64,000 bases of DNA, taken from positions 23,749,775 to 23,813,774 of the forward strand of contig OX387605.1 in NCBI GenBank assembly GCA_947568835.1, in the 5' to 3' direction. A model generated the notes under the pieces. The model did no database searches and had not been told where the DNA came from. It saw nothing but the letters and a program-made list of their open reading frames with translations. The position numbers were made by a program, and so were the translations under genes. This stretch comes from Protonemura montana (Eukaryota > Arthropoda > Insecta > Plecoptera > Nemouridae). This document shows positions 1 through 12,722 of this stretch, in pieces. Within the stretch, counting starts at the first letter, position 1, and each line of letters opens with the position of its first letter.

Positions 1-2312
1 AGAATAGATGATAATTGATGGTCTATTAGAGGAGCTCGTTATACAAGTTCTGTGATTTACACAGCAATTAAATCCCGGCTGCATTCATTTACTTTTGTTC
101 TCATGTGCGTACATTTTTAACTAATAGGCAATGTATATAACGTAGCAATCCTGGAAAATGCCTCTCTGTGTTAATCTCTTCTCGTGCCTTGCTATACAAG
201 GCTTACGCTCGTTAAATCCTGGCTGCAGTACGCATTTGAATATGTTCTTCGCGGTTCTTCAATGCAAAGCGAACCTGGATGCGTACCGGCGCTTTTCAAC
301 CGAATTTCAATGTGGAAATGAAAAATTATTGCCAGCTTAATTCTACGTTTTTGAATGGATGAATTACCTGCACTGCTCTTTCAATTCTGTATCAGCCTCT
401 TCGCGAATTCGCCCCTCGCTTAGCCGTGATGTAATCTATGGCTCTATTTTCCAAACACGTTCATGTTGCACAATATCTCACCCCACGTGTTTTAATCGCG
501 CCAGCTGTTGCCGCCTTGTACTTTGTCGGCCTACAAGATTATTTGACTTGCCGTTCTTATTACTAATTCACAAAGTTATTCGCACGTGTTTCGCGAGGAA
601 CGAAAAGCGTGCGCGTGATAATTCACCAAGAATATCTCCCACCAAAAACGTAACGCGAGGGAAACATTGGCTTGTAAACACGTTGCAGCACTGCCGTGTT
701 GTTTCTCCAAACATTTACAATCCAAAGTGAATATTTGTTCCCAACGGGCCGATGACAGTCGATCCCATTCTCCGTCGATCCCGCTAAAACTTGATCGACA
801 CACAATGGATGGCAGATAACAGAGTCGGGATATGAAAAAGCAATTATTCCGACATGTGATAAAGTCCGAGCCGCCCGCGCCGCGTCGGCGAGCGGTTCTG
901 CATGGGGTTTGTTTCATGCATTGTCCGACCATGGCAATTTGACAGGGAGACGAGTGAGTCCCCCGACGGGACCGAAAGTGCGTGCACAAAACGCGCGTTC
1001 GATCAAAACGCGTGATTCGCGCACGCAAGAGTAGTCCCCTAGGAATCGCGATGTATCACAAACCCAAACCTCGGCGACCGCTTTGATTGCAAGAGTGAGT
1101 GCCACAGACCGGCAATGTTCACTATCAATTGAATCAGTCGTTCGGCAAATTTCATTCTCTCAGGGCTGCTTTTGCTCCTACTTTGGGCTAATTCCAGTGA
1201 AACATTGCGTATCGCGACCGTGGGAATGCTGTCCGCTGTTGCAAAAGCCGGGAGCCACAAGAACGAGTCGACGTCGACGTCTTCCCGGTCGCCCGCGAGC
1301 GTCGTTTTGTTTTTGCCCTTGTGTGCGGCATCCATCGCGAAATGAGCCCAATGCGGGCGCTGCTTGCGAATTTTGCGAACGCATCGTCCCCGGCGCACCC
1401 AGTTTTAACGAGTTAATTATTTCTAGACGTCCCAGGGGTGTTGACATTTAACTACCTCGGCTAATGTGTTACCCTAAAACGTCTAATATCGCGACATTTC
1501 CATGGCAAATTAGCCATTACCCTTTGTAGAGAGCAGCGCTAATGCCTTCACTCTAAATGCCACGGAAGTTTATCTATATGGCGCTGATACGAAATGCCTT
1601 CAAAATTGAATGAAGTCATGCCGTTTACGCAGGATAAGTTTTGTCTCTTATGCAAAAAGAAAAGAGTGAAGAAATCGGTGAAAATATATTTTATATCTTG
1701 TCGTCATCATGACTTCATTCAAGGTTGTAGGCGTGGATTGAGATAATACTAATTGTAAGCCTAGGAGTCGAGAGCCTCTCTTTCTGAGCTCATCTTTGAA
1801 AGTAAAGGCTGTAGTCAAAAAATTGATTATTCAATGTTAAAAAAAGACTGCGCTTGACCTTCACCCTTCTCTGTAACGTTACCTTGATCGGCATTTATAA
1901 GTTGTGCACCTGGAACTATAGATCATAAACACCGCACCGTAGGGAACTTCTGCCAACATAGCGGTACCTTGCTACCCGCTGTCCTACCTCTCAAGCGTTG
2001 ATTCCTTGGGTATTTCCATTCGTCTCTAATTTTCCCCGGTTTTACTACTTTCTCAAATGTCAAACAGCTCGTGGAACTCAATTAAGGTTTACGAAAAAAA
2101 AAAAAAAATCTACAATCTCCCTTCATATGTTTTTGGCATGGCACCTCCACTACAAACGACGTCACCATTTTCTGCCAAAGCGTCTGTAACATGCAAGATT
2201 ATGTGCTCAGAGAAAGGGCTACGAGAATCATTCCTTTCTCTAAGGTATGTGCACTAGTCTACCACACCAACGCCTTCACTAACAGCATCGCTTGTCCTGT
2301 TGTTTCCCGCAG
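1..2312 (+). other. 5' flank and possible 5' UTR of the dystroglycan gene
   Basis: I see no convincing protein gene here. The stretch from about 850 to 1400 is rich in CpG, as expected of a promoter or first noncoding exon. A good splice donor (AAGA followed by GTGAGT) ends a possible noncoding exon at 1094. An acceptor (tttcccgcag) at 2303-2312 lies just before the dystroglycan start codon, so the 5' UTR is probably spliced between these points. Several short overlapping open frames on both strands have no recognisable similarity. The first exon is an inference from splice signals only. Confidence 0.35.
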
Positions 2313-2328
2313 GCGGCACGATGGAGTG

Positions 2329-5300
2329 ATGGGCGCTACGCCCGCGATGGCCGCTGCACGGACGCGGTGGCTACTGGTGCTGGCCGTGCTGCTGAGCGCC
2401 GCAACGCTCGCCGCGGGCTCGGCTCACCGACAGCACCTCAGCGGCGCCGAGTCAGAAGACTTTGCATTTGAGCCGTCGGCTGCTGAGCTGGATGAGACGC
2501 CGACGCCCGCCGCGGCGCCCCAACTTCTCGCCGATGCCACACCGACGCCGGTGCTGCGACTGTGGGGCGTTCCCGACGCCACCGCCGTCGTCGGAAGGCT
2601 GTTTCATTTGAGAGTGCCTCAGGACGCCTTCTCGGGAGGCGTTGACCATTACGAGGTATTGTTGTGTGGCTTACAGCGAAGTGAACTACGTGGTATGGTG
2701 GGCCAGAAGGAGCAAGAAATGGCAGCCATTTTCCAGACTTGCTTTACTTTCTTAGCTTGGCTTCTCAAACCATCCTTTAAAACAACCACATATGACCGTT
2801 TTTGGCAATCACCTTCCTAACTCCTTACCTATTTCAGTGTTGTTTAACTTACTCATAATTCTATTCAAACTCTGAGGTCAAGAGCTTAGCAATGCATGCA
2901 AATTTTCCAAGCACGTAGGCATATGCACACGAGAATTCTTGCTGCACGAAAATATTAAGGCATCACACAGGTATGTAGCGTATATTGCAACGGCAGACAC
3001 CTTACAAGAGAAAATAAATTTATAATCCCACTTTGGAGAGCAAACTTAGGTAAAATTTCTTTGTTGATTAAGTTACCCAACACAGGGTGAAAAATATCAT
3101 TGAAATTTGTCAGTTACCTCAAATTTGTTTATGGCTAGTTATAACGTTAGTAAAAGATATGTGAAGTAGAGCCTTCGTAGAGTCAAAACGAGCGTCGTTT
3201 GTTCCAGGCAAAGGGCCAGGGCAGTGGTCCTCTTCCAGCGTGGCTGCTCTTTGACAAAGCGACTGGCCTTTTTGAAGGCGTCCCCTCTGCCAAGGACGTG
3301 GGGGAAAACTACGTGACGGTGCGTGCCATTGGACGGCACACGCAAGACTGGGCCAAGGACGTGTTCTCCATAGAGGTTGCACCGTCCAAAAGCCACCAGG
3401 AGACTGCTGCTTCCACCTCTGCTTCAGCAGCTGTGCCTCTGCATGACCTCTCGCACAGGGTAAGAGGCTGACAATAATTGTTGGTCTTCAGAGATACTAG
3501 GATGGGAAGGTGAAAGCTTGCAATTGGGTGCATACAGAAGATCGAGAGAAAATCCATCATTGGCTGTAAAGAGATTTTTAAAGTGTTCCCATCCAAGTGC
3601 TGTTTCATAGTTCCGTGCACATAAAGTCTTCGTTTTATTGGAACCACCATTTGAAAGTCATCTAGATCAATTTTTGTCAAAAAAAAATACTGCAACAGAA
3701 TTCTTTGACATAGTTCTTTTACATTCTTTGACAAAACATAAACTATGCACACAGTATCGTAAGAAATCAGATTTTAGAAGTTCTGTCAGGCAATCTCAGC
3801 ATCTCCATGGCTGCCAAACGTTCAGTCTACTGTTGGCAACAAAAATGACTGTCTTACGTATGAAAAGCGAAGACTTCACAAATTATCAATTACAATATCA
3901 AATGATTCAAATGGTATCATGAAACTGAGAGTAAAATGTCAGAATCTATTGATCTATTGCCATTCAATGAGCTCAGTAATCAACCACAACACCACTTTAG
4001 CTGGATACTTGATACAGACTTGAGTTGTAATGTTATGCTGTGCATAAATGCATACATAACTAGTAAGGCATCTCGCTAACAAGCTTGCATATAAAAAGTG
4101 TCGTGTTCTAACCCTTGTGCCTTGTTTGTTCACAGGTAAAATGTGCTGCCGGCGAAGAAGCCACAGTTGTTAAGATTGTTCTCGACGTGAAGTACGAGCA
4201 GCTGAAGCCCAGACAACGAGTCGCTGCCATTAAGAACCTGGCCGGTTTCCTGGCTTTGCACCCGGTAAGATTGCCTCGAGTCGCTGCACTGCTTAAAAAC
4301 AATTCTACAAATACTCTTTCTCCTGAGATGTAACCATTTTCAACATTTTTACAGTCTTTTGCCAAACTGATTTAAACTTTTTTTCAAGATGTTGTTAACC
4401 TTTCTGACATCTCTCATAGAAAATATCTTTAAGTTCCTTTCCTTGCAAATTTGTTGTAAAATCAGTTTGCTTTCTCTTTTACAAACAGTAACTCTGGCCA
4501 CCAGATGATGCACCATGGTCTGGTGCACCAAAAGCATTCTAATGACTTTCATATATTTAGCCGCCAACCCCAAGAAATGATTTACTTCAAGAACCACTAA
4601 TTAAAATGGCCAACTTAACTGTTGCCCATATGTGCTTTAGTTGGAAAACTTATATGAGTGGTCCGATGCCTCAACTGGAAGCTCAACAGTGAAAGCGGTC
4701 CATTGCTTCCGACTAAATCAAAGTAACACATCGTGCCAAGCGTACCGTGTCCTAACCGCATTGCGTGCGCAGAGCGTGTTCCAGGTCAGCGCAGACTCCG
4801 CAAACGACGGCGTGCTGCGCAGTGCCGCGCGCGTGCTGGCCGGACCAGGAGACGCACGTCGTCGCAGCAGTCGAACGTCCAGCGCCATCCAATGGCAGGC
4901 TGGCTGCGCGGGTCGCCTCGTGCCCCCACACGCTGCGCTGGTCGCGCAGCTGGCTGCCCAGGCTCGCGATGGAACCATCGCCGAGGTCGTCGGAAAGCCA
5001 GTTGTAGGGTGGCACGTCGAGACTGGCACGCCTGCAAGCCAGCGAGAGCGTAGGGAGGTGAGTCACCGGCTTGGTTACTGTTTATTTGGGCGATGTCGGC
5101 AATGTTACTTCTATGTTCAAAGGTTTAGAGATAGATGCTAAATACGAATACAATCAATTATGTTCAAACTCATATTCAGGGGATGGTTGCTGTGAACTAT
5201 TTCATTTTGTTTTATAAAACTTGCACATAAATATATGTCTTGTAAACAAGTTTGGTAGCAAACCAAAATTGATTGTTGTGTAATCCCAGTGCTACAATTT

Positions 5301-8300
5301 GAACGATCATCACTGTGGTGATTGTAGAATTTCACATGCTGCCCTTATTTTCATGACGCCCCGAGACGGAAGTCTTTCTTGGAATTAGGTAATATGTCAA
5401 ACTCTGACCCCAGGTTTCTGGTTCCCAGCTAAGAGTGCCTTAACTTTTGATTCCTTGAGTGACCTTTATTATGGAGACGTATGTCATGTACCTAAACTCA
5501 ACCCTTGCCCCGATAGTCTGGCTCGGGCTACGGCGAAGAAGACGAATACGAGGACTATGAGGGAGGAGAAGAAGGAGAAGAACCAGTGGAGTCTGTGCCC
5601 GTCACGCGAATCGTTCCGACGATGGTTTCCCCTACTTTCCCCGACGCGACCGAATCGGAGCATCCACACCGCCATCACCACGGCGACGACGGGGTGGTAC
5701 CTGTTGAGCCAACCTCAGTCATCTACACCCTGCCCTCCAGTCCGCTGCTCTATGGCACCATCGTATCCACGCCTGTCATGGTGAGTTTGCAACTGTAAAT
5801 TTGCTTTAACATTATTTAAATTCTTATTTAAATTTTACTCGTGGGAAGGTTAACAGGGACTAACCAATTCACTGCAACGAACTTACCTCTCACTTAAATT
5901 TGAGCTTGCAGTTGGCAATTTTGTAATGTTGGTTTTTCTTCCCGGCTACCCAGTCTCTGAGCTTCGTTATTGACAACTTTTCAAGCATTTCATGGCTAAG
6001 AATAATCTATTATGTAGCATACTTAAAAATAAATCCAAACTAATCATTCTCTATCTGCGGCCTGCATTTAAGATGCCTCCGAGAAATTATTTGAATACAA
6101 GCGTTTTTGCGTCTTTGCTTATCTCTCGCCATCAGAGAAACTACCGCTTTTGTATCAAGTAAACACCTTGGCTCTAGATCAGCTGCAAAATCCCAATGAA
6201 ATAATCAGACTGCCTAAAACTTTATTAAAGTGTCTAGATAATCGGAACACCGTTACTTTGATTTACTGACATTCAACCTGACTCATTGCACCATCAGACA
6301 CCTGAACGACCTACACGGCTGCCGAACTCGGAGCTGCCGCTAGAACCAAGCCGAGCCTACACCGACTTGGCTCCGGCCGCCACGCCCGTACTCGTGACCG
6401 AGGTAGAACCGTCAGCCACGTTTGAGCCCACCTCGCCCGAGCCACTGCCCACCGATCCGCTGCCCACCAACGCGCCTCCAATGCCCACCGACCAGGAGGA
6501 CGATGATGACGACGACGAGGGAGAGGTGACCACCATGCCTCCGCCGCCGCAGTCTTCCACAGAAGCATCTACGGTGAGGGGATTTACACAGCAATTTAGG
6601 AATTGAACATCTGGTTAATCTGGCACCAGTACCACCTCAACTTGTAAATGTCAGCTGCTGTGGATTAATTTTAAATATGTGCACTGCTTTTCAATTAAAA
6701 TTTGGTAAACTACTACTAAACAAAGTGTAAGACATTAGCTGAGAATTGGCTCTGTATCCTCTTTTTGTTAGCAATACTATTGCAAATTATTCAAATTTTC
6801 TGAAGTAATTTTTTTGATATCTTCCACAACGATGCCATTTTTGTCAATCAGTTCTAACAAGAAACTCAAAATGAATGAAACGGATTCTTTTTTAATGATA
6901 TTTCACCGCAATTTAATCTTATAAGTTATCACTTCCGAAACCTGCGCGCCATTGTTGGAAGCCCTGCCCCTATGTCCTTGCTCACATGCAGCGTATTATC
7001 TTGACAGGCTGCGACGACTTCCGAAGAGCCCGCCACTACGCCGCCAACGCCTTCGACTCCGCCGACAACCAGCGAAGAGATCCTCATCGACGTCAAGAAC
7101 ATCCAGCCAATCGTGGAGCACCGCCTGCCTAAGCTGCCTGTCACTGCTGGAAAGGCTCTCAGGTGAGTCATGCCACTTCAAAGAGCAACTTGACTTTAAT
7201 AGTGCACTGTCTTTTTTAATGAATCTTTCAGCAATGTACACTACAGAGAAGTTTTTTTCTTTTGATACTGTGGCGATACAAATCTAATGGGCTCATTTTT
7301 GGACTAATGCCCTATCACCCCATTTACCACACCAACCAAGCAGAGCTAAACATTATTTAGAATTAGTTTTTGTACTGAAAAAATATATATGCACAATACA
7401 GCGCTAAGATAACATAATTGTAAAATTTAACTTGTGGTCAAATTCACAAAGCGTTTGATAGCAAGGGTTAGGTAACAAAAACCTAAGCTAGATTTGAATT
7501 TCAGCTTTTTAGAGGTAATGTTCACTGAATTACTACCCCTAGCAAAACCTGTGAATCGGGTGCTTGTGTGTGTCAAAATAACAACTAACCTCTGTTCACG
7601 TACGATGTTGTCACTTATCATGGGGACATTGTGTATGGGGATCTTGAGGTGAATTATTAAATAAGACATTCTTCTTACATGTCTCATTCTCTTCCGTCTT
7701 CCCAGATATCGCATCCCAGAGAACTCGTTCTCCGATCTAGAAGACGGCGACACAAGAAATCTCCGGCTTCTGTTCAAGACCTCCGATGGCAAACCGGTGC
7801 CTAGAAACTCTTGGGTCCAATTTAACCCAGTCTCTCAGGAAATCTATGCTCTGTAAGTCATCCACAATGTAATAATAAATTCAGTACTAATTTTCATTGC
7901 TAAACTACCACGTGTTTCTAGGTTGGTTAAACACTGCCAGAGTTACATTAGTGTATTTTTGAGGTGAAACAAAAAGGCAGCAAATCGAAAGAAATTTCTG
8001 TGATCCAGTTTCTTGCTTTCCTGGAAAGTACTAATTTCTTATTAGGAACGCTAATATCCTCTAAAAAATTGGCGATCAACAGGGTACTCGAAGCCCGATC
8101 TCCACTTTTCACAAGTGTTGCTCTAACCAATTTAGCTTCGTAGACATGTAATTTTTGAGAGAATTTTAGTGTATTTGATAAGAATTTCTTACATAAAGAA
8201 ACTCATTTCTTATCAATTTTCCATTCAACCATTTCTCAGGACGTAAATTACCTCCGACAAGCTACAAACAGACTATTTACTTCTAACCAAACCTTTACAT

Positions 8301-11300
8301 CATTCCACAGACCTCTGGAAGAGCACGTGTCCAAATGGACTTACCAAGTGGAAGCTTCCGACAAAGAAGGCAGCTCAGTGTCCGATAGCCTCGAGCTGCT
8401 CGTCCAGCACCACAAGGGTCGCCGAACGGTCAACTTTGAGTTCTCGCTGCACCTTCGCATTGAGAACCCCAACTTCCCTTCGTCGGTCGACTGGCAGATG
8501 CTTGTTTTGGACGGCCTGGCACGGCTCTACGGCGACGCAGACCACGGACAGATCACGGTGCTTAACGTTACCACCACAGATCCGATTGTCTTCAGCTGGA
8601 CCAATGACTCGCTGCCGAGGAGCAACTGTCCCAAGTCGGAGATCGGCGACCTGCACAGGGTGCTGGTGAACGCAGCAGGCGAGCCGTCGTCGGAACTCGT
8701 CGACATTCTGTCGCCTGCGATCAAGGTAAGTGGTGTAGGCGCAGTGATTTGGTGATTCATTTGACAGGCAATGGAAGCATTAAGTGCGTCTCATTAGGGT
8801 ACAACAATAGCCAAGGTGGAATCGTGGGGCTTTGGCAACGCTAGGAAGAAAAAAATACTCAGCAATAGAAATGTCTTTGAATTACGGCTTTGCTTGTGGA
8901 TCTGACATTCAACATTGGCAGGTCTAGAATTCCATGATACGAGAAATATTTGAACAGAGCTCAAACTCACTGAAGTATTCCTTTAGATTTCTTAATGCAA
9001 ATAGGGTGCTAAGAGGCTGAAAATTTGGTGTGGTAAAGAGAGGGTCAGGGAGCGCAATTTACCAGAGGAAAAGCTCCCCGAGAAGTTCTAGAATTTTAAC
9101 GTTGCGGCGTGTTGCCTTTGTCATTGCAAGAGGTGTTATGACTAATCCACTCTAAGTGACTAGTTTCTTAGTCTTTTAGTAATTAAAAATTTTAACATGT
9201 CTCCATATCCAAAATTATTTTGCCACTGCCAAACATTCCGAACGTAAAAGCCACCTAGTCAAAATATATAATCCTGAATCCAAGAAACCCAAGCTGACAG
9301 TGGCGTTCCGCAGGTGCGCAAAGTGTCCTACGTCGGACTGGGGCAATGCGAGAAGTCAACGAAGTCCGACGTGCGCGTGCCGTTGCCTCCCATCAGCCGA
9401 CCGGAAGACAACTACCCCCCGGCACTCCGCAACCAGGTGGACCACATCAACGCCACCGTGGGCGAGCTGCTCGTGTTCGTCGTGCCTGAAGACTCGTTCT
9501 ACGACCCCGAGGATGGGAACACGCGGAATCTCAAGCTGTCGCTGCTCACCATGGACAGGGCGGCCATTCCAGGTATGGTGACCGCACCCCTGGTGCCCTA
9601 GACTTAAACTGTCTATTTTTTTAAGTGCATCTGTTTTGATTACCTTCATACAATATATGTGTATGATTTTGCAACAGACGACAACAAATGCAGCTTACAC
9701 AGATATTCCATTCTGAGTTAAAATGCATTAGTAAACCTTGGGGTAGCGAGCTCTGCTAAGTTTTACAGAGTACGCCTGATGGAAGGCGTTGTTTGCAACT
9801 TGATCCAACTTGACAAAAACTTGGATCTCACAAAAGATCTCACTTGTACTGATAGTTATAAAAACAGTTATCCCTGTCACAAACACCTCTCTCTCTCTCT
9901 CTTAAGATCCCATTACTAATGCATTCCTGCGTCAGGTCCTTTAGCCATTGCCCCAAAAAGATGGTTAGTCTTTCTCAGCTATATTTTATGATATAACAGA
10001 AACATTTTCCCTAGGAAAAAATTATGTGTTATGACTCCTAGGTCTTTCAGCTAAAGTAATCGAAATGAATGTGTCACCCATTGCAGGGACACACTGGCTT
10101 CAGTTCGACGTGAAGAACCAGGAGTTCTACGGCATCCCGATGGCCAGCGATGTCGGCCGCAAGGAGTACCAGCTCGTCTGCGAGGACAGCGCTGGGCACA
10201 CTTCCAACGATGGTTTGGTCGTGGTCGTCCACCCTGCCGCCAAACTACAGTAAGCCGGGTTTTGAGGGCAAATAGGGTGTCGGCTAGGTGTTGACAAATT
10301 CCTGAACCCCGAATAGTTGGTAAAACAAAAGTTTAAAATCTTTACTTTTAAATTGCCAATCTCTGTAGATAAAATTGATTCCTGAATTTGTGTGACGTTG
10401 TTTCTTGACTTCAATTTATGGCAATAAATGCTTCACTTTCAAAGGATTCCATGTCTGTCCTGTTAACTCAAATACTTTTTGAATCGAAAACCAAATTTAT
10501 TTGACAAAATTATATTACTAAGCCTACTAATTCGCAAACGTCCTGCTGAACAACATAAAATCCCATCAGCGGGTAGTTTTAGCAGGGTTTGAGTTAACTT
10601 TAATCTTGAATAACCATTGTTTCCGTCGGTTCTCACAGCTACAACGTTGAGTTCACCATGAAGCTGGACACGCCTTACGACGCGTTCCACCAGAACGCGT
10701 TCGTCAAGCGCAAGTTTGTGGACAAGCTGCGCGAGCTGTTCGGCGACCGCAATGCCAGCGCGATCGCTCTGAGCGGCGTCATCGAGGGGTCCACGATCGT
10801 GACGTGGCACAATCGCTCGTTGCCCACCGAGTACTGCCCCGAGGAGGAGGTCGGCAAGCTGCGGCAGGTTCTCATCAAGGAAGACGAGAGCATCTCGGAT
10901 AGGGTGAGGGAAATTGACGTTTGATGCTCTGCAATTTATTTATTTATTTATTTATTTAATGCTGCATACAATTACATAGTATTTGTGTGAGCCTAAGTGC
11001 TAAGAAACATATGCCATAAAGATACAAAATTATTAAATAATCAAAAATTAGGAACATGATTATAACTATGACAAAGTAGTAGAGATAAAATATTAAAAAA
11101 TAATAAAAAAGGTAATGGTATTTATAGTAATTTATAATGGGTATGGGTTTAGGTAAAGCACCATAGTCGTTCTATTCTACATTATGTTTTATATATTAGT
11201 ATTTAGAAATTCTTCCATTGAGAAGTTGGGGTTCTGGATTAGGAAGAATTTGAGGGATTTGATTTCTTTGAGAATTAAACCTTAAATATCACTTATCAAT

Positions 11301-12722
11301 TAAAACATAAAGTAAATGCTATAGTATAGCTTTGGAATCCTAAATGTATTGCTTGGAACTAGAGGAATTCTGACAGAATTCCAACATTGGTCAACTTTCT
11401 TAGACCTCTTGATTGCAAAAACGTTCTAGGATATGATACCAATCGAGTTTGTAACTATTGGGTTTATAGGTTTCAATGAAATGAAATCTTCAAATGAAAT
11501 TCATAATTCACTTTTTTAAATGTAATAACTTCTCTTATTAGATATGATAGGAAGAATCTGATGTGGACAAACTATGCTTTTTATTATACTTGGAGCTTTT
11601 AACAGGATTTTTATGTGAAACCTCCTTCATACCTCAAAAAACTAAGCGAGTTAAATTAGGCCACAAAATCATAAACCCACTCGCCGTTCTTCACCGGTTC
11701 TAATCCAGGAACGTTCGTCCCTAGGTCGGCCAAGTTCTCGGCCCCGAGTTCCCGGTGCTGAACATCCGCCTGACCCCGACCGGTGCGTGCCAGGGTGAAC
11801 TGACCGTGGTGCACACTCCCGATGCCCCGCCCCCTCCCGTAGACGACGCCCGGCCTGCGTCAGCCTCCGACGAGTACCTCGTTACGTTCGTGGTGCCTGC
11901 TGTCATCATTGCCGCCATGCTGCTGCTGGCAGGCATCGTCGCGTGCGTGCTATACAGGCGCAGGCGCACTGGCAAGATGAGCGTCGGTGACGAGGATGAG
12001 AGACAGAGGTAAGTCTTGCAGCTCCATTTCAAACCACATTTCACATTTTGAGTTCTTTTTCCTAGCCAGAGAATTAGTTCAGTCCATAAAAAAATAACAA
12101 TTTTAATAGTGGGTTAGCAATGCTGACCTGAGTTTTGGCAACATTTCATTACTGTTTTCAGGAGTTGACATTTTCTACTGGCTAAGGTATTGACATCTCC
12201 ATTAGTGTCAAGGGTAATAGCGTTACGATTAAAAATTTGATTTATTACACTTGCCTGAGTTGATAGGTTTTATAAAAACTTGGCATCGAATAGGTTTTAT
12301 ACCTGAAAAAAATCTTATATCATCATTCATCAGCAACATTCTTCAATACTAGCATCATGAAGTCCTGCATTTTGACAGTTTGGTATATCAGAGTTGTCCT
12401 CAATTTTTCCAGCTTCCGCAACAAGGGCATTCCAGTGATCTTCCAAGATGAACTCGAAGAAAAGCCCGACCCCGAAAACAAGAGTCCGGTGATTATGAAA
12501 GAAGAGAAACCGCCCCTCCCGCCCCCTGAATACCGACGCGACGAGCTTGAACGCTGCACGCCGCCCCCGACCGCGGCCCACCCCCTGCTGGGCGGCGACC
12601 CGTCGGAAGACACGCCCTACCAGCCTCCGCCCCCTTTTGCAGCGAGCCGTGACAATGGGCGGCAGAATCGGCCTAAGCCGACGCCCACATACCGCAAGCC
12701 GCCGCCGTACGTGCCTCCCTAA
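2329..12722 (+). CDS. Dg: Dystroglycan (alpha/beta precursor), 14 coding exons
   Basis: Laminin-binding receptor that links extracellular matrix to dystrophin at the plasma membrane. Exons: 2329-2655, 3208-3459, 4136-4264, 4773-5057, 5517-5780, 6298-6573, 7008-7162, 7706-7852, 8311-8725, 9314-9572, 10087-10249, 10639-10903, 11725-12008, 12413-12722 (3531 nt, 1176 aa). Order: signal peptide (about 12-32), cadherin-like domain (about 76-185), S6-like domain with GxxCAA start (194-325), RERR furin-type site near 328-331, acidic and Pro/Thr-rich linker (332-540), cadherin-like domain 2, SEA/MAT-like domain 1 (about 655-765), cadherin-like domain 3, SEA/MAT-like domain 2 (about 893-1005), membrane helix (about 1030-1056), RRRR juxtamembrane, and a tail with PPEY and terminal PPPYVPP for dystrophin WW binding. 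Odd: one cadherin-plus-SEA module more than vertebrate dystroglycan, and TGAC where vertebrates have the GSC cleavage motif. The ATG at 2347 is an alternative in-frame start. Confidence 0.95.
8000..8170 (-). repeat. tRNA-derived SINE copy in a dystroglycan intron
   Basis: Read on the minus strand, this has an A-box-like AGCTAAATTGGTTAGAGC and a B-box-like GGCTTCGAGTACCC at tRNA-like spacing. The flanks share a 'TTATTAGGAAC..CTA' and 'CTCTCAAAAATT'-type motif with copies near 39150, 44400 and 61215. The family assignment is by shared sequence only. The copy is decayed. Confidence 0.6.
9888..9903. repeat. CT microsatellite in a dystroglycan intron
   Basis: A short CT dinucleotide run inside the intron between the exons ending at 9572 and starting at 10087. 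Confidence 0.8.
10931..10961. repeat. TTTA tetranucleotide repeat in a dystroglycan intron
   Basis: About seven TTTA units directly after the donor of the exon ending at 10903. It opens an AT-rich 820-bp intron in which I see nothing else recognisable. Confidence 0.8.

Noticed and set aside
576-1028. Open frame of 150 codons on the minus strand upstream of dystroglycan
   Set aside because: Composition is Arg/Cys/Ser-rich as in a GC-rich noncoding stretch; no recognisable domain, and it overlaps several other frames of similar length.
4641-4772. Upstream extension of dystroglycan exon 4 from the acceptor at 4640
   Set aside because: In frame, but it would insert 44 residues with no counterpart in the family; the acceptor at 4771-4772 gives a normal domain length.
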